This document shows positions 34,764 to 42,481 of a stretch of DNA of 64,000 bases, piece by piece. This DNA comes from Terriglobia bacterium (GTDB taxonomy: Bacteria > Acidobacteriota > Thermoanaerobaculia > Thermoanaerobaculales > Thermoanaerobaculaceae): the NCBI GenBank assembly GCA_020073245.1, contig JAIQFQ010000001.1, forward strand, positions 480,001 to 544,000, given 5' to 3'. The notes beneath the pieces were generated by a model. The model did not search any database, was not told the DNA's origin, and saw only the letters and a list, made by a program, of their open reading frames with translations. Positions within the stretch are counted from its first letter, which is position 1. Each line of letters starts with the position of its first letter. A program made the position numbers and the translations under genes.

Positions 34764-37128
34764 GAGAGCGCACGTCGAGGAGGCCCCCGGTCGCGGGCCG
34801 CTGGGCGGACACCACGAGAGGCCCGATGCCAGGGCCAAGGTCTCCGGCAGCACGCGCTACGTCGCCGATCTCGCGCTGCCCGGCATGCTGCACGCGGCCG
34901 TGGCGGTGGCGCCGGTCGCCTCGGCTCGCGTTTCGGGCCTGGACCTCGCCTCCGCGCGCGCGGTCGATGGCGTCGAGGCGGTGCTCACGGCAGCCGACAT
35001 TCCCGGGAGGAATCTGGTCGGCGTGATCTTCGAAGACCAACCGCTGCTCGCTCGGGAGAAGGTCCGGATGGTCGGCGAGAGGCTCGCCTTGGTCGCCGCA
35101 CGCACACCGGAGGCGGCGTGGGCCGCGGCGCATCTCGTGCACGCCGACCTCGAACCCCTTCCGGCCGTGCACGACCCCGTCCAGGCTCTCGAGCCCGACG
35201 CTCCGCGCGTCCACGATGCGGGCAACCTCATCCGCACGTTCCGCGTCGTACGGGGGGATACCGCCCGTGCGCGAGCGAGCGTCGTGGTCGAAGCCGAGTA
35301 CCGGGTCGGAGGCCAGGAGCACGCCTACCTCGAGCCCCAGGGCTGCCTCGCGATCCCGGAGGGACGGCAGCGCATCACGATAGTTGCCTCCTGCCAGTGC
35401 CCGTTCTATGTCCAGCACGCTGTGGCGAGGGTGTTGGGGTTGCCGCTCGCCGCGGTGCGGGTGGAGCAGGCGCCCACCGGCGGCGGCTTCGGCGGCAAGG
35501 AGGACTACCCTTCCGAGCCGGCGGCGTGCGCCGCGGTGCTCGCCTTCGCGACCGCGCGGCCGGTGCGGTTCGTGCTTCCCCGCGAGCTGGACATGCAGGT
35601 CTCGTCGAAGCGCCACGCCATGGTTATTCGCCACCGGTGGGGCGCCGACCGCAGCGGGCATCTCCGCTTCGCCGAGGTGGAGACCGTCCTCGACGCCGGA
35701 GCGTACATCGGCATCTCGACCGTGGTGGCGGAGCGAGCCAACGTCTCTTCGATCGGTCCGTACCACGTGCCCGCCGTGCGCGTCTCGACGCGGGTGGCGT
35801 ACACCAACAACCTCTTCGGCGGGGCGTTCCGCGGGTTCGGCACACCGCAGGTGACGTGGGCGGCCGAAGCCACGATGGATCGGCTGGCACGTGCCTGCTC
35901 CCTCGACCCGCTTGAGTTCCGCCGCCGTAACCTCCTCGACGACCGCCGTCGGCGCCTCTGCACAGGCCAGTCGCTCCGGCGACCCGTGTTGGCGCGAGAG
36001 TGCCTCGAGCGTGCCGTCGCACTCGCGGGCTGGGACGAGTTCCATGCACGGCCCCGCCGCCAGGAGGGCCCGATGCGGGAGGGTATGGGGATCGGCCTCG
36101 CGCTGTACGGATGCAACTTGCACCACGGAGGCCAACACCTGGACCGCTCCTCGGCCGTGGTGATCCTGCAGCCCGACGGCTCCGTCGTGGTACGGGTGGG
36201 CCTAACCGAGATGGGTCAGGGAAACCTGGCCGCCTGTCAGACCATCGCGGCCCAGGCGCTCGGCGTCGAGCCCGCCCACGTGCAGGTGTGGCAGCCGGAC
36301 ACGACCACCGTCGGGGACTCCGGTCCGACGGTGGCCTCGCGCGGCGCGCACGCTTCCGGCATGGCGATCCTGAACGCGGTGGACCGGCTCCGAAAGAAGC
36401 TCGACCCGGTCGCCGCCGAGTTGCTCGAGTGCGGCGAGCGCGACGTCGAGTTGGCGGGCGGGTTCGCCCGTGTCCGGACCGATCCCGATCACCGTGTTCC
36501 GATCGCGCGCCTCGCAGGGGAGATGGCTTCCCGGCGGATCGAAGGGATCAGCACGGGGTGGTACAGGAGCCGAAAGCGGCGCTTCGACCCTGTCACCGGA
36601 CTCGGCGATCCGTACGAGTTCTACGCCGTTGCATGCCACATCGCCAGGGTCGTCGTCGATGCGGAGCTCGGCCTGGTCCGCGTGACCGAGGTCTCAGCGG
36701 CGCACGACGTCGGGAAAGTCATCCACCGCGACGTGCTCGAGGGGCAGATCCAGGGGGGCATCGTCCAGGGGACCGGCTGGGGCACGAGCGAGGAGCTCAA
36801 GCTCGACCGAGGACGGCTTTGCAACCCCTCGTTCACCGACTACATCATCCCGACCGCCGCCGATGTCCCCAGTATCCGGATCGCGGTCGTGGAGAGTGAG
36901 GGTCCCGGTGGTCCCTTCGGCGCCAAGGGGATCGGTGAGCCGTCGCTGATTCCGACCGCGGCTGCGGTCCGCAACGCGGTTGTGGAGGCTCTTGGACTCG
37001 AGATTGACCGATTGCCCCTCACACCGCCGACCATCGTCGAGGCCCTCGGCAACAGGCACCCGTTCGCCTGGGTGGCCGAGGAGGAGAGAGTGCGTGGACG
37101 TTCTGAGGAAGTTGCTGCAGGCCGTTGA
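34750..37128 (+). CDS. molybdenum hydroxylase large (Mo-binding) subunit, xanthine dehydrogenase type
   Basis: 792 residues. Family landmarks are GGGFGGKEDYP, the substrate-channel loop GGAFRGFGTPQ, the VGLTEMGQGNLAA pterin-binding block and the catalytic glutamate in GAKGIGEPSLIPTAAAV. The GGAFRGFG loop is the xanthine-dehydrogenase form and lacks the AYXCSFR loop of CO dehydrogenase, so a hydroxylase of purines or related heterocycles is likely. Followed by xdhC- and mocA-like maturation genes in the same operon. Confidence 0.93.
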   Translation: MLRRERAHVEEAPGRGPLGGHHERPDARAKVSGSTRYVADLALPGMLHAAVAVAPVASARVSGLDLASARAVDGVEAVLTAADIPGRNLVGVIFEDQPLLAREKVRMVGERLALVAARTPEAAWAAAHLVHADLEPLPAVHDPVQALEPDAPRVHDAGNLIRTFRVVRGDTARARASVVVEAEYRVGGQEHAYLEPQGCLAIPEGRQRITIVASCQCPFYVQHAVARVLGLPLAAVRVEQAPTGGGFGGKEDYPSEPAACAAVLAFATARPVRFVLPRELDMQVSSKRHAMVIRHRWGADRSGHLRFAEVETVLDAGAYIGISTVVAERANVSSIGPYHVPAVRVSTRVAYTNNLFGGAFRGFGTPQVTWAAEATMDRLARACSLDPLEFRRRNLLDDRRRRLCTGQSLRRPVLARECLERAVALAGWDEFHARPRRQEGPMREGMGIGLALYGCNLHHGGQHLDRSSAVVILQPDGSVVVRVGLTEMGQGNLAACQTIAAQALGVEPAHVQVWQPDTTTVGDSGPTVASRGAHASGMAILNAVDRLRKKLDPVAAELLECGERDVELAGGFARVRTDPDHRVPIARLAGEMASRRIEGISTGWYRSRKRRFDPVTGLGDPYEFYAVACHIARVVVDAELGLVRVTEVSAAHDVGKVIHRDVLEGQIQGGIVQGTGWGTSEELKLDRGRLCNPSFTDYIIPTAADVPSIRIAVVESEGPGGPFGAKGIGEPSLIPTAAAVRNAVVEALGLEIDRLPLTPPTIVEALGNRHPFAWVAEEERVRGRSEEVAAGR

Positions 37129-37867
37129 CTCGGGCGACACCTGTGTCCTCGCGACCGTTGCCGGCGTGCGTGGCTCGGCGCCCCGCAAGGATGCGGCCCG
37201 CCTCCTGGTCTCAGCCCGCGGTCTGGTTTGCGGCACCGTCGGCGGCGGAGAGGTGGAGACGGGGGCTCTCGCGGCCGCGTCGGAGATGTTGGCGGGCCCC
37301 GACAACGGACGCCTCCTCGAGATCGCCACGAACTGCGGAGGGGTGGTGACCGTGATGCTCGAAAAGTTCGCTCCCGGGCGCCGCCTCCTGGTGGTCGGCG
37401 CCGGCCACGTGGGCCGAGCCGTCGCGGTGGCCGGATCGCATGCGGGTTATCGCGTGACGGTCGCGTCACCGGGAGCCTCTGAGCGAACTCAGGCCATCGC
37501 GGGGTGCGAGAGCGTCGCCGCCGACGACCCCGTGGTGCTCGATCGCTGGGAAAACCCCGAGCGCACCCAGGTCGTCGTGGCCACCGGCGATGCCGACGCC
37601 GACACGGCGTGGGCGGTGGCGGCACTCGCACGGCCGTTCGCCGGCGTCGGGGTGGTCGGCTCCAGGAACAAAGCGGCCGCCATCCGTCACACCGCCGCCG
37701 GGGCGGGCGTTCGGCCCGACCGGATCCACACGCTGCGCTGCCCCGTCGGCCTCGACCTCGGTGCGGTCACACCCGAGGAGATCGCGGTATCGATCGTGGC
37801 CGAGTTGATCCGGCTCGACCGCACGGGCGAGGTCCCCGAAGGATGGCGACGGGCGTCGCGGGGCTGA
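37094..37867 (+). CDS. XdhC/CoxF family maturation factor
   Basis: 257 residues from GTG 37094 (GAGGAGAGAG just upstream). The N-terminal XdhC-CoxI domain reads TCVLATVAGVRGSAPRKDAARLLV; a Rossmann-like C-terminal domain begins with VVGAGHVGRAVA. These proteins bind and protect the molybdenum cofactor and help to insert its sulfurated form into the hydroxylase. It overlaps the large-subunit gene by 35 bp and the mocA-like gene by 25 bp. Confidence 0.9.
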   Translation: MDVLRKLLQAVDSGDTCVLATVAGVRGSAPRKDAARLLVSARGLVCGTVGGGEVETGALAAASEMLAGPDNGRLLEIATNCGGVVTVMLEKFAPGRRLLVVGAGHVGRAVAVAGSHAGYRVTVASPGASERTQAIAGCESVAADDPVVLDRWENPERTQVVVATGDADADTAWAVAALARPFAGVGVVGSRNKAAAIRHTAAGAGVRPDRIHTLRCPVGLDLGAVTPEEIAVSIVAELIRLDRTGEVPEGWRRASRG

Positions 37868-38427
37868 TCCTGGCCGGCGGAGCCGGAACGCGGTTCGGCG
37901 GCCCAAAGGCGTTCGGGTCGCTCCCGGGAGGGCGCAGCTTCCTGGTTGCGTGCGCGGGCACCCTCGCCGCGGCCGGCGTCTCACCTATCGTCGCGACCTT
38001 GCCGGCCGCTGGCGAACCGGCAGAGGGCCTGGGTTTCGAGGCCCTGCCGCTCCCTGAGCACGGGTTGTCGATGTTCGAGTCACTCAGGACCGGTCTGGGT
38101 CGACTCCTGGCCGACACCCGATGGGACCGGGTCGTCGTGCTGCCGGTGGACCATCCGCTCGTCCGGGTCGAGACGGTGCGGGCGCTGGCGGCGACCGAAG
38201 CGGCCGCCGCGGTTCCGGTGCACCGCGGAAAACACGGCCACCCTGTGGTTCTCGGGCGCGCAGTGGCGGAGGAGGTCGTCAACGGCGCCCTGCCCGGGCC
38301 CACACTCCGCGAGGTGCTGCACTCCGTCGACACGGCGGACGTCGCCGTAGACGACCCGGGAGTCAATGCCAACTGCAACACGCCCGAGGTGCTGGCCGCA
38401 GCGCTCGCACGTGGCGGGTCCGGCTGA
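37843..38427 (+). CDS. MocA/MobA-like molybdenum cofactor nucleotidyltransferase
   Basis: 194 residues. The nucleotide-binding signature is GLILAGGAGTRFGGPKAF, with the metal-binding Asp in VVLPVDHPLV. The family transfers CMP (MocA) or GMP (MobA) to molybdopterin; xanthine dehydrogenases outside enteric bacteria commonly use the cytosine dinucleotide. Last gene of the operon, overlapping xdhC, so it probably makes the cofactor for this hydroxylase and maybe for the fused enzyme at 47-50 kb too. Confidence 0.88.
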   Translation: MATGVAGLILAGGAGTRFGGPKAFGSLPGGRSFLVACAGTLAAAGVSPIVATLPAAGEPAEGLGFEALPLPEHGLSMFESLRTGLGRLLADTRWDRVVVLPVDHPLVRVETVRALAATEAAAAVPVHRGKHGHPVVLGRAVAEEVVNGALPGPTLREVLHSVDTADVAVDDPGVNANCNTPEVLAAALARGGSG

Positions 38428-38442
38428 TCCCTTCTTCGCGAT

Positions 38443-38485
38443 CTTGACCGAGGTCAAGGCGCGCGTGGCGGCAGGCCCCTACCCT
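38443..38485 (+). promoter_or_regulatory. FNR/HcpR-type activator site and -10 box before the ferredoxin/HAO operon
   Basis: CTTGACCGAGGTCAAG (38443-38458) contains TTGAC-N4-GTCAA, the half-site pattern of CRP/FNR-family regulators. It is centred at 38450.5. TACCCT at 38480-38485 is a candidate -10 box, predicting a start near 38492 and so placing the site at -41.5, the class II activation distance. There is no -35 box of its own, as expected for an activator-dependent promoter. Confidence 0.7.
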
Positions 38486-38517
38486 GGGCGCTGGATGGCT
38501 CGGGGGGGAGATCCGAC

Positions 38518-39309
38518 ATGACAGTCCGCGACATCGTGCGCATCGATGAGGTGAAGTGCGACGGGTGCGGGCAGTGCGTCATCGCCTGCGCCGAGGGCGC
38601 CATCGCGCTCGTGGACGGCAAGGCGCGCCTGGTGAGCGAGTCGCACTGCGACGGCCTCGGCGTCTGTCTGGGCCACTGCCCGCAGGGCGCCATCACGATC
38701 GAGCGCGCGGAGGCTGCACCATTCGACGAGGCTGCCGTAGCGCACCGATTCGGACACGCGGGTGAACCCTTGCGTCCCGCCGCACCGACCGCGCAGGCGG
38801 CGTTCACCGCATGCCCAGGCTCCCGGGTGATGAGCTTCGCAGCGCCCCGACCTCGCGACGATCGGCTGGAGGGCACCCGGCAGTCGGGGCTTCGGCAGTG
38901 GCCGGTCCAGCTTCACCTCGTCCCCCCGACCGCGCCGTACTTCCGGGGTGCCGATGTGCTGCTGGCGGCGGACTGCGTCGCGTACGCGGTGGGTGACTTT
39001 CACCGCGATCACCTCGCGGGCCGAGCGCTCGCCATCGCCTGTCCGAAGCTCGACTCGCACCAGGACGTCTACCTCGAGAAGTTGGTGGCGATGATCGATG
39101 AGGGGGAGGTCGCGTCGCTGACGGTGATGGTGATGGAGGTGCCGTGCTGCGGCGGCCTCGTTCAATTGGCCAGGGCCGCGTGCGCGCGGGCGTCCCGACA
39201 CGTCCCGTTGCGCGTGAGCGTGGTCGGTATCCGAGGTGACATCCTGGCGAGCGGCGATGGAGAGAGCCCGGAGCCGGGTCGGTCCGCGGGTCCCCTCCCG
39301 CTGCGGTGA
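38518..39309 (+). CDS. 4Fe-4S ferredoxin-domain protein
   Basis: 263 residues. The N-terminal dicluster ferredoxin domain has one normal motif CDGCGQCVIAC (C14, C17, C20, C24). The second, CDGLGVCLGHCP (C44, C50, C54), has Leu47 where the second Cys of the motif is expected, so this cluster has only three own Cys; this spacing recurs in a known subgroup. The remaining 200 residues have further conserved Cys segments (ACPGS, ACPKLD, EVPCCGGL) and could bind another cofactor. GGGGGGGAG precedes the ATG. It is followed at 134 bp by the octaheme cytochrome, to which it may supply electrons indirectly. Confidence 0.75.
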   Translation: MTVRDIVRIDEVKCDGCGQCVIACAEGAIALVDGKARLVSESHCDGLGVCLGHCPQGAITIERAEAAPFDEAAVAHRFGHAGEPLRPAAPTAQAAFTACPGSRVMSFAAPRPRDDRLEGTRQSGLRQWPVQLHLVPPTAPYFRGADVLLAADCVAYAVGDFHRDHLAGRALAIACPKLDSHQDVYLEKLVAMIDEGEVASLTVMVMEVPCCGGLVQLARAACARASRHVPLRVSVVGIRGDILASGDGESPEPGRSAGPLPLR

Positions 39310-39442
39310 CCTCGCGCCAGCGGGGCCAGCAGATTCCGGATCCGGCGGTTCGCTGGTACATTGCGGTCAGGCGGACCGACAACGACGCCAGCCGAGTCCC
39401 GCGAGAGGAACGCGGGGCTCGCAGGGCGATGGAGGTGAGGCG

Positions 39443-40906
39443 ATGCAAGGTAAGCCATTCGAAGCCTTCCTCTCTTTGACCTCGCTCCTCTCGTGCGCGG
39501 GTCTGCTCGTCGCGACCGTGAGCCTGGCCGGACCGGTCTTCTACCCCAAGCTGTCTGACGAGAGTGCGGCGTGCAACGAGTGCCACAAGCAGCAGTCCCC
39601 CGCGATCGTCCAGCAGTGGGGCGAATCGAAGCACTACCGGGGCAACGTCGGGTGCTTCGAGTGCCACGCCTCCAAGGCGGGCGAGCCGGGGGCGTACGAG
39701 CACAACGGGGCTTTCATACACACCATCGTGACACCGCGGGACTGCGCCCGCTGCCACGAGCGCGAGGTCGCCGAGACCGAGGCGAGCCACCACGCCAAGG
39801 GCGCGGAGATCCTGGGTTCGCTCGACAACACGCTCGCGGAAGTCGTCGAGGGCAACACCGCCTTCTTCGGGGGCTCGGCGCTGCTCGTCAACGGGTGTCA
39901 GCAGTGCCACGGCGCCACCGTGAAGGTCGACGCCAAGGGCCGCCCCACCCCGGACACGTGGCCCAACACCGGCATCGGCCGCATCAACCTGGACGGGTCC
40001 CGCGGCTCGTGCTCCGCCTGTCACCAGCGGCACACCTTCTCGGCTGCGCAGGCGCGCCGCCCAGAGAACTGCGGCAAGTGCCACCTGGGGCCGGACCACC
40101 CGCAGAAGGAGATCTACGACGAGTCCAAGCACGGCATCTCGTTCATGGCGAACGCGGGCCGGATCAACATCGACAACCCGAAGTGGGTGGTCGGGGAGGA
40201 CTACAGCGTCGGCCCAACCTGTGCCACCTGTCACCTCAGCGCGACGCCCACGCAGGGCGTGACCCACAACGTCGGCGACCGGATCTCGTGGAACAACCGT
40301 CCCGAGGTCTCGATCCGCACCGACCTGGCCGACGCCAAGCTCGGCCTCGCCAACCCGATCCCCTGGGAGAAGCGGCGCTCGGCGATGAAGGACGTCTGCA
40401 CGAGCTGCCACGGCCCGGCGTTCGCCGACAGCTTCTACCAGCAGTACGACGGCCTGGTGGAGCTCTACAACGAGAAGTTCGCCAAGCCCGGGAAGGCCAT
40501 CTTCGAGGGGTTGAAGAAGGCCCACCTCGCGGACGGCGAGCCGTTCGCCAACCGCATCGACTGGACCTGGTACGAGATCTGGCACCACCAGGGGCGGCGG
40601 GCCCGTCACGGGGCCTCGATGCAGGGACCGGACTATACCCACTGGCACGGGTTGTTCGAGGTCGGCAAGGCGTTCTACTCCGAGTTCATCCCCGAGGCCC
40701 AGGACCTGGTGGCCAAGGGCATCGCGGCCGGCGGCGAAAAGGCGAAGGCGGCTCAGGAGGTCGGGGCACTCATTCAGGCGACCCTCGAGTCCGACAATCA
40801 CAAATGGTTCATCGGCAAGATGACGCCGGAGGAGAAGGCCCGCCGGGCCAAGCAACGCGAGGAGTTCGCCAAGCGCTACGTCATGAAGGCAGACGCGAAG
40901 CCCTAG
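39443..40906 (+). CDS. octaheme c-type cytochrome, hydroxylamine oxidoreductase (HAO) family
   Basis: 487 residues from the ATG behind GGAGG. An N-terminal hydrophobic segment (7-30) is a signal or membrane anchor. Eight CxxCH motifs start at residues 44, 71, 101, 152, 190, 210, 260 and 319, as in HAO. The C-terminal helical region includes a DYTHWHG segment (397-403), the area where oxidative HAO enzymes carry their cross-linking tyrosine; whether this enzyme is oxidative or reductive cannot be decided by reading. In non-nitrifiers the family usually reduces nitrite, hydroxylamine or NO. The upstream FNR/HcpR-type site favours a role in nitrosative stress or anaerobic nitrogen-oxide metabolism. 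Confidence 0.9.
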   Translation: MQGKPFEAFLSLTSLLSCAGLLVATVSLAGPVFYPKLSDESAACNECHKQQSPAIVQQWGESKHYRGNVGCFECHASKAGEPGAYEHNGAFIHTIVTPRDCARCHEREVAETEASHHAKGAEILGSLDNTLAEVVEGNTAFFGGSALLVNGCQQCHGATVKVDAKGRPTPDTWPNTGIGRINLDGSRGSCSACHQRHTFSAAQARRPENCGKCHLGPDHPQKEIYDESKHGISFMANAGRINIDNPKWVVGEDYSVGPTCATCHLSATPTQGVTHNVGDRISWNNRPEVSIRTDLADAKLGLANPIPWEKRRSAMKDVCTSCHGPAFADSFYQQYDGLVELYNEKFAKPGKAIFEGLKKAHLADGEPFANRIDWTWYEIWHHQGRRARHGASMQGPDYTHWHGLFEVGKAFYSEFIPEAQDLVAKGIAAGGEKAKAAQEVGALIQATLESDNHKWFIGKMTPEEKARRAKQREEFAKRYVMKADAKP

Positions 40907-40937
40907 GCCAAGCGGCGAGCGCCGTCAACGACCGCTG

Positions 40938-41378
40938 TCACGCCCGCAGGTTGTCGGCCTGCCAGTCGCGCACCATCTTCTTGATCGCGGTGCGTTCGTT
41001 GATCCTCCTCTCGAGCACCGTTCGGACGAGATCCCCAAGCTCGGCATCGCTTGCGAACCGCAGCGCGATGAGCTGACCCACCGAGAGTTCGGTACCCCGC
41101 GCCGCCAGCTCGGGAGGCAGCACGTTGGCGAGCCGCAGCCGCATCTCGAGCCGGATCAACCTGTCCTGTACGGTCAGGGCGAATTGTCGCGCGTAAAAGA
41201 ACAGGATCAGGAGGCCGCACGAGACCAGGAGCGCCACGGCCGCGTCGACCGACGGGCGCCGGGCAAACTTCACTCCGGTCCAGCCGAGGTTTACCACCAG
41301 GATCGCGAACAAGACGTAGTGGTACAGCGGCACGTAGCGTCTGTGGTTGGAGAATGACTGCGCCTGCTGGTTGGCCAT
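40938..41378 (-). CDS. DUF6526 family small membrane protein
   Basis: 146 residues. The start MANQQAQSFSNHRRYVPLYHYVLF matches DUF6526, followed by two membrane helices (about 18-38 and 45-65) and a charged C-terminal domain ending in ERINERTAIKKMVRDWQADN. Function unknown. It is convergent with the cytochrome gene (31-bp gap). Confidence 0.75.
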   Translation of the reverse strand: MANQQAQSFSNHRRYVPLYHYVLFAILVVNLGWTGVKFARRPSVDAAVALLVSCGLLILFFYARQFALTVQDRLIRLEMRLRLANVLPPELAARGTELSVGQLIALRFASDAELGDLVRTVLERRINERTAIKKMVRDWQADNLRA

Positions 41379-41440
41379 TGGCGGTTCCTCCGGAGCATCC
41401 AGGGTACCTCCGCGACCCGTGGACCGGCGACCGACCGACG

Positions 41441-41477
41441 AAAAAAAAGAGGCCCCCTGGAGGGTGACCGGGGGCCT
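41441..41477 (-). terminator. strong intrinsic terminator of the OmpA-like gene
   Basis: Stem AGGCCCCC (41450-41457) with GGGGGCCT (41470-41477) followed on the minus strand by a run of eight T (41448-41441). It lies 37 bp downstream of the OmpA-like stop codon. Confidence 0.92.
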
Positions 41478-41513
41478 GGTAATACCGCAGGGTGCGCCGA
41501 GCTTGCGGCTCCG

Positions 41514-42155
41514 CTACATCAGCACCACGAGCGCCACCCGGCGGTTCTTGGCACGCCCGTCCTTGGTGTGGTTGTCCGCGACCGGCTTGGTCAGCCCGTA
41601 CGAGATCACGTTCATCCGGTGGAGCGGAAAGCCGTGCTGCATGTTGAGGTACCTCATCACCGTTTCGGCCCGCGCCTCGCCGAGCTTTAGGTTGTACTCG
41701 GCGGATCCGAGGTTGTCGGTGTGGCCCTGGATCTCGACGTACACGTTCTTGTTATCGTTCCGGATCTTCTCGGCGAAGGCGTCGAGCGCCTGCTTCGCCT
41801 CCTGCGAGAGCTCGCTCCGGTTAAGCCCAAACTTGGCGGACTCGTCGGTGAGCGCCACCTCGTAGAGGAACTTCCCCTTCGCGAGCTTGCCGGCCTCCTG
41901 GGCACGGGCCAGGGCATCGCGCGCGGTGTCGGAGAGCTCGGCGATCTTGGTGTTCTGGTCGCCATCGGACCGCTTGAGGGCGCCGATGTCCGTCTGGGTC
42001 GCTTCGACCTGTTTCTGGACCTCGCCGATCTTGGCGTCCGAGGCCTTTGTCGCCTGTCCCACCTGCTCCTGGACGTACGTCTTCGTGGCGCAGCCGGAGA
42101 ACCCCAGCACCATGGCTACCATCGCGACTGCTACTGCGGCCGTTTGCTTTCTCAT
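41514..42155 (-). CDS. OmpA/Pal-domain outer-membrane lipoprotein
   Basis: 213 residues from the ATG at 42155 (GGAGA upstream). A lipoprotein signal ends in GFSGC. Residues 30-95 form a heptad-like helix with repeats of the type seen in Lpp/CsgG-associated coiled coils, and 110-213 is an OmpA C-terminal domain (VYVEIQGHTDNLGSAEYNLKLGEARA and GRAKNRRVALVVL) that binds peptidoglycan. It is expressed from a predicted sigma-54 promoter divergent from the two-component operon and ends at a strong terminator, so it is a single-gene unit and a likely target of that system. Confidence 0.9.
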   Translation of the reverse strand: MRKQTAAVAVAMVAMVLGFSGCATKTYVQEQVGQATKASDAKIGEVQKQVEATQTDIGALKRSDGDQNTKIAELSDTARDALARAQEAGKLAKGKFLYEVALTDESAKFGLNRSELSQEAKQALDAFAEKIRNDNKNVYVEIQGHTDNLGSAEYNLKLGEARAETVMRYLNMQHGFPLHRMNVISYGLTKPVADNHTKDGRAKNRRVALVVLM

Positions 42156-42207
42156 CGCTGTCTCCTTCTCGGAACCGGTTCGCCCGGCTCGTCTCGCCCC
42201 GATACAA

Positions 42208-42223
42208 TGCGAACGGCGTGCCA
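42208..42223 (-). promoter_or_regulatory. sigma-54 (-24/-12) promoter of the OmpA-like gene
   Basis: On the minus strand TGGCACGCCGTTCGCA matches the consensus TGGCACG-N4-TTGCA with one difference, and GG and GC are exactly 10 bp apart as required. The predicted start near 42198 gives a 43-nt leader. A weak sigma-70 pair (TTGGAT, TGTATC) overlaps and cannot be excluded. Confidence 0.7.
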
Positions 42224-42308
42224 CATCCAATCCAAGAGATAATCATCTTGATTACAATGACTTACAGCTACCCTTCCAACCGCCGTGACGAGCCGCGACC
42301 TCTCTGGA

Positions 42309-42327
42309 CCAGGGAGAATTTCCCTGG
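42309..42327. promoter_or_regulatory. palindromic activator site 1
   Basis: CCAGGGA and TCCCTGG inverted arms around GAATT. Centred about 120 bp upstream of the predicted sigma-54 start, a normal position for an enhancer-binding protein. Shares CAGGGAnAnTTTCCC with site 2. Confidence 0.65.
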
Positions 42328-42445
42328 CCGAGGGCGCCGCCGCAATCGGCCACTCCCCGAATCCGTCTGTGGCCGTGACTCGGGAGGCAACCTTCGGGCG
42401 GAAAGATGCACGCACCGCTCGGCATGCGCTACAGTAGGAGGAAAT

Positions 42446-42460
42446 CAGGGAAATTTTCCC
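42446..42460. promoter_or_regulatory. palindromic activator site 2
   Basis: CAGGGAAATTTTCCC, with perfect arms GGGAAA and TTTCCC. It lies 22 bp before the response-regulator start codon, and about 256 bp upstream of the OmpA-like promoter, so it could serve both activation and autoregulation. Confidence 0.6.
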
Positions 42461-42481
42461 GTTGAAGGGGAGCACGGTGAG

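Noticed and set aside
34504-36138. 544-codon minus-strand open frame over the molybdenum hydroxylase genes
   Set aside because: Shadow of the large and small subunit genes; no recognisable domain.
38804-40855. 683-codon minus-strand open frame
   Set aside because: Antisense to the octaheme cytochrome and ferredoxin genes, with biased, low-complexity composition. Long antisense frames are expected in GC-rich DNA.
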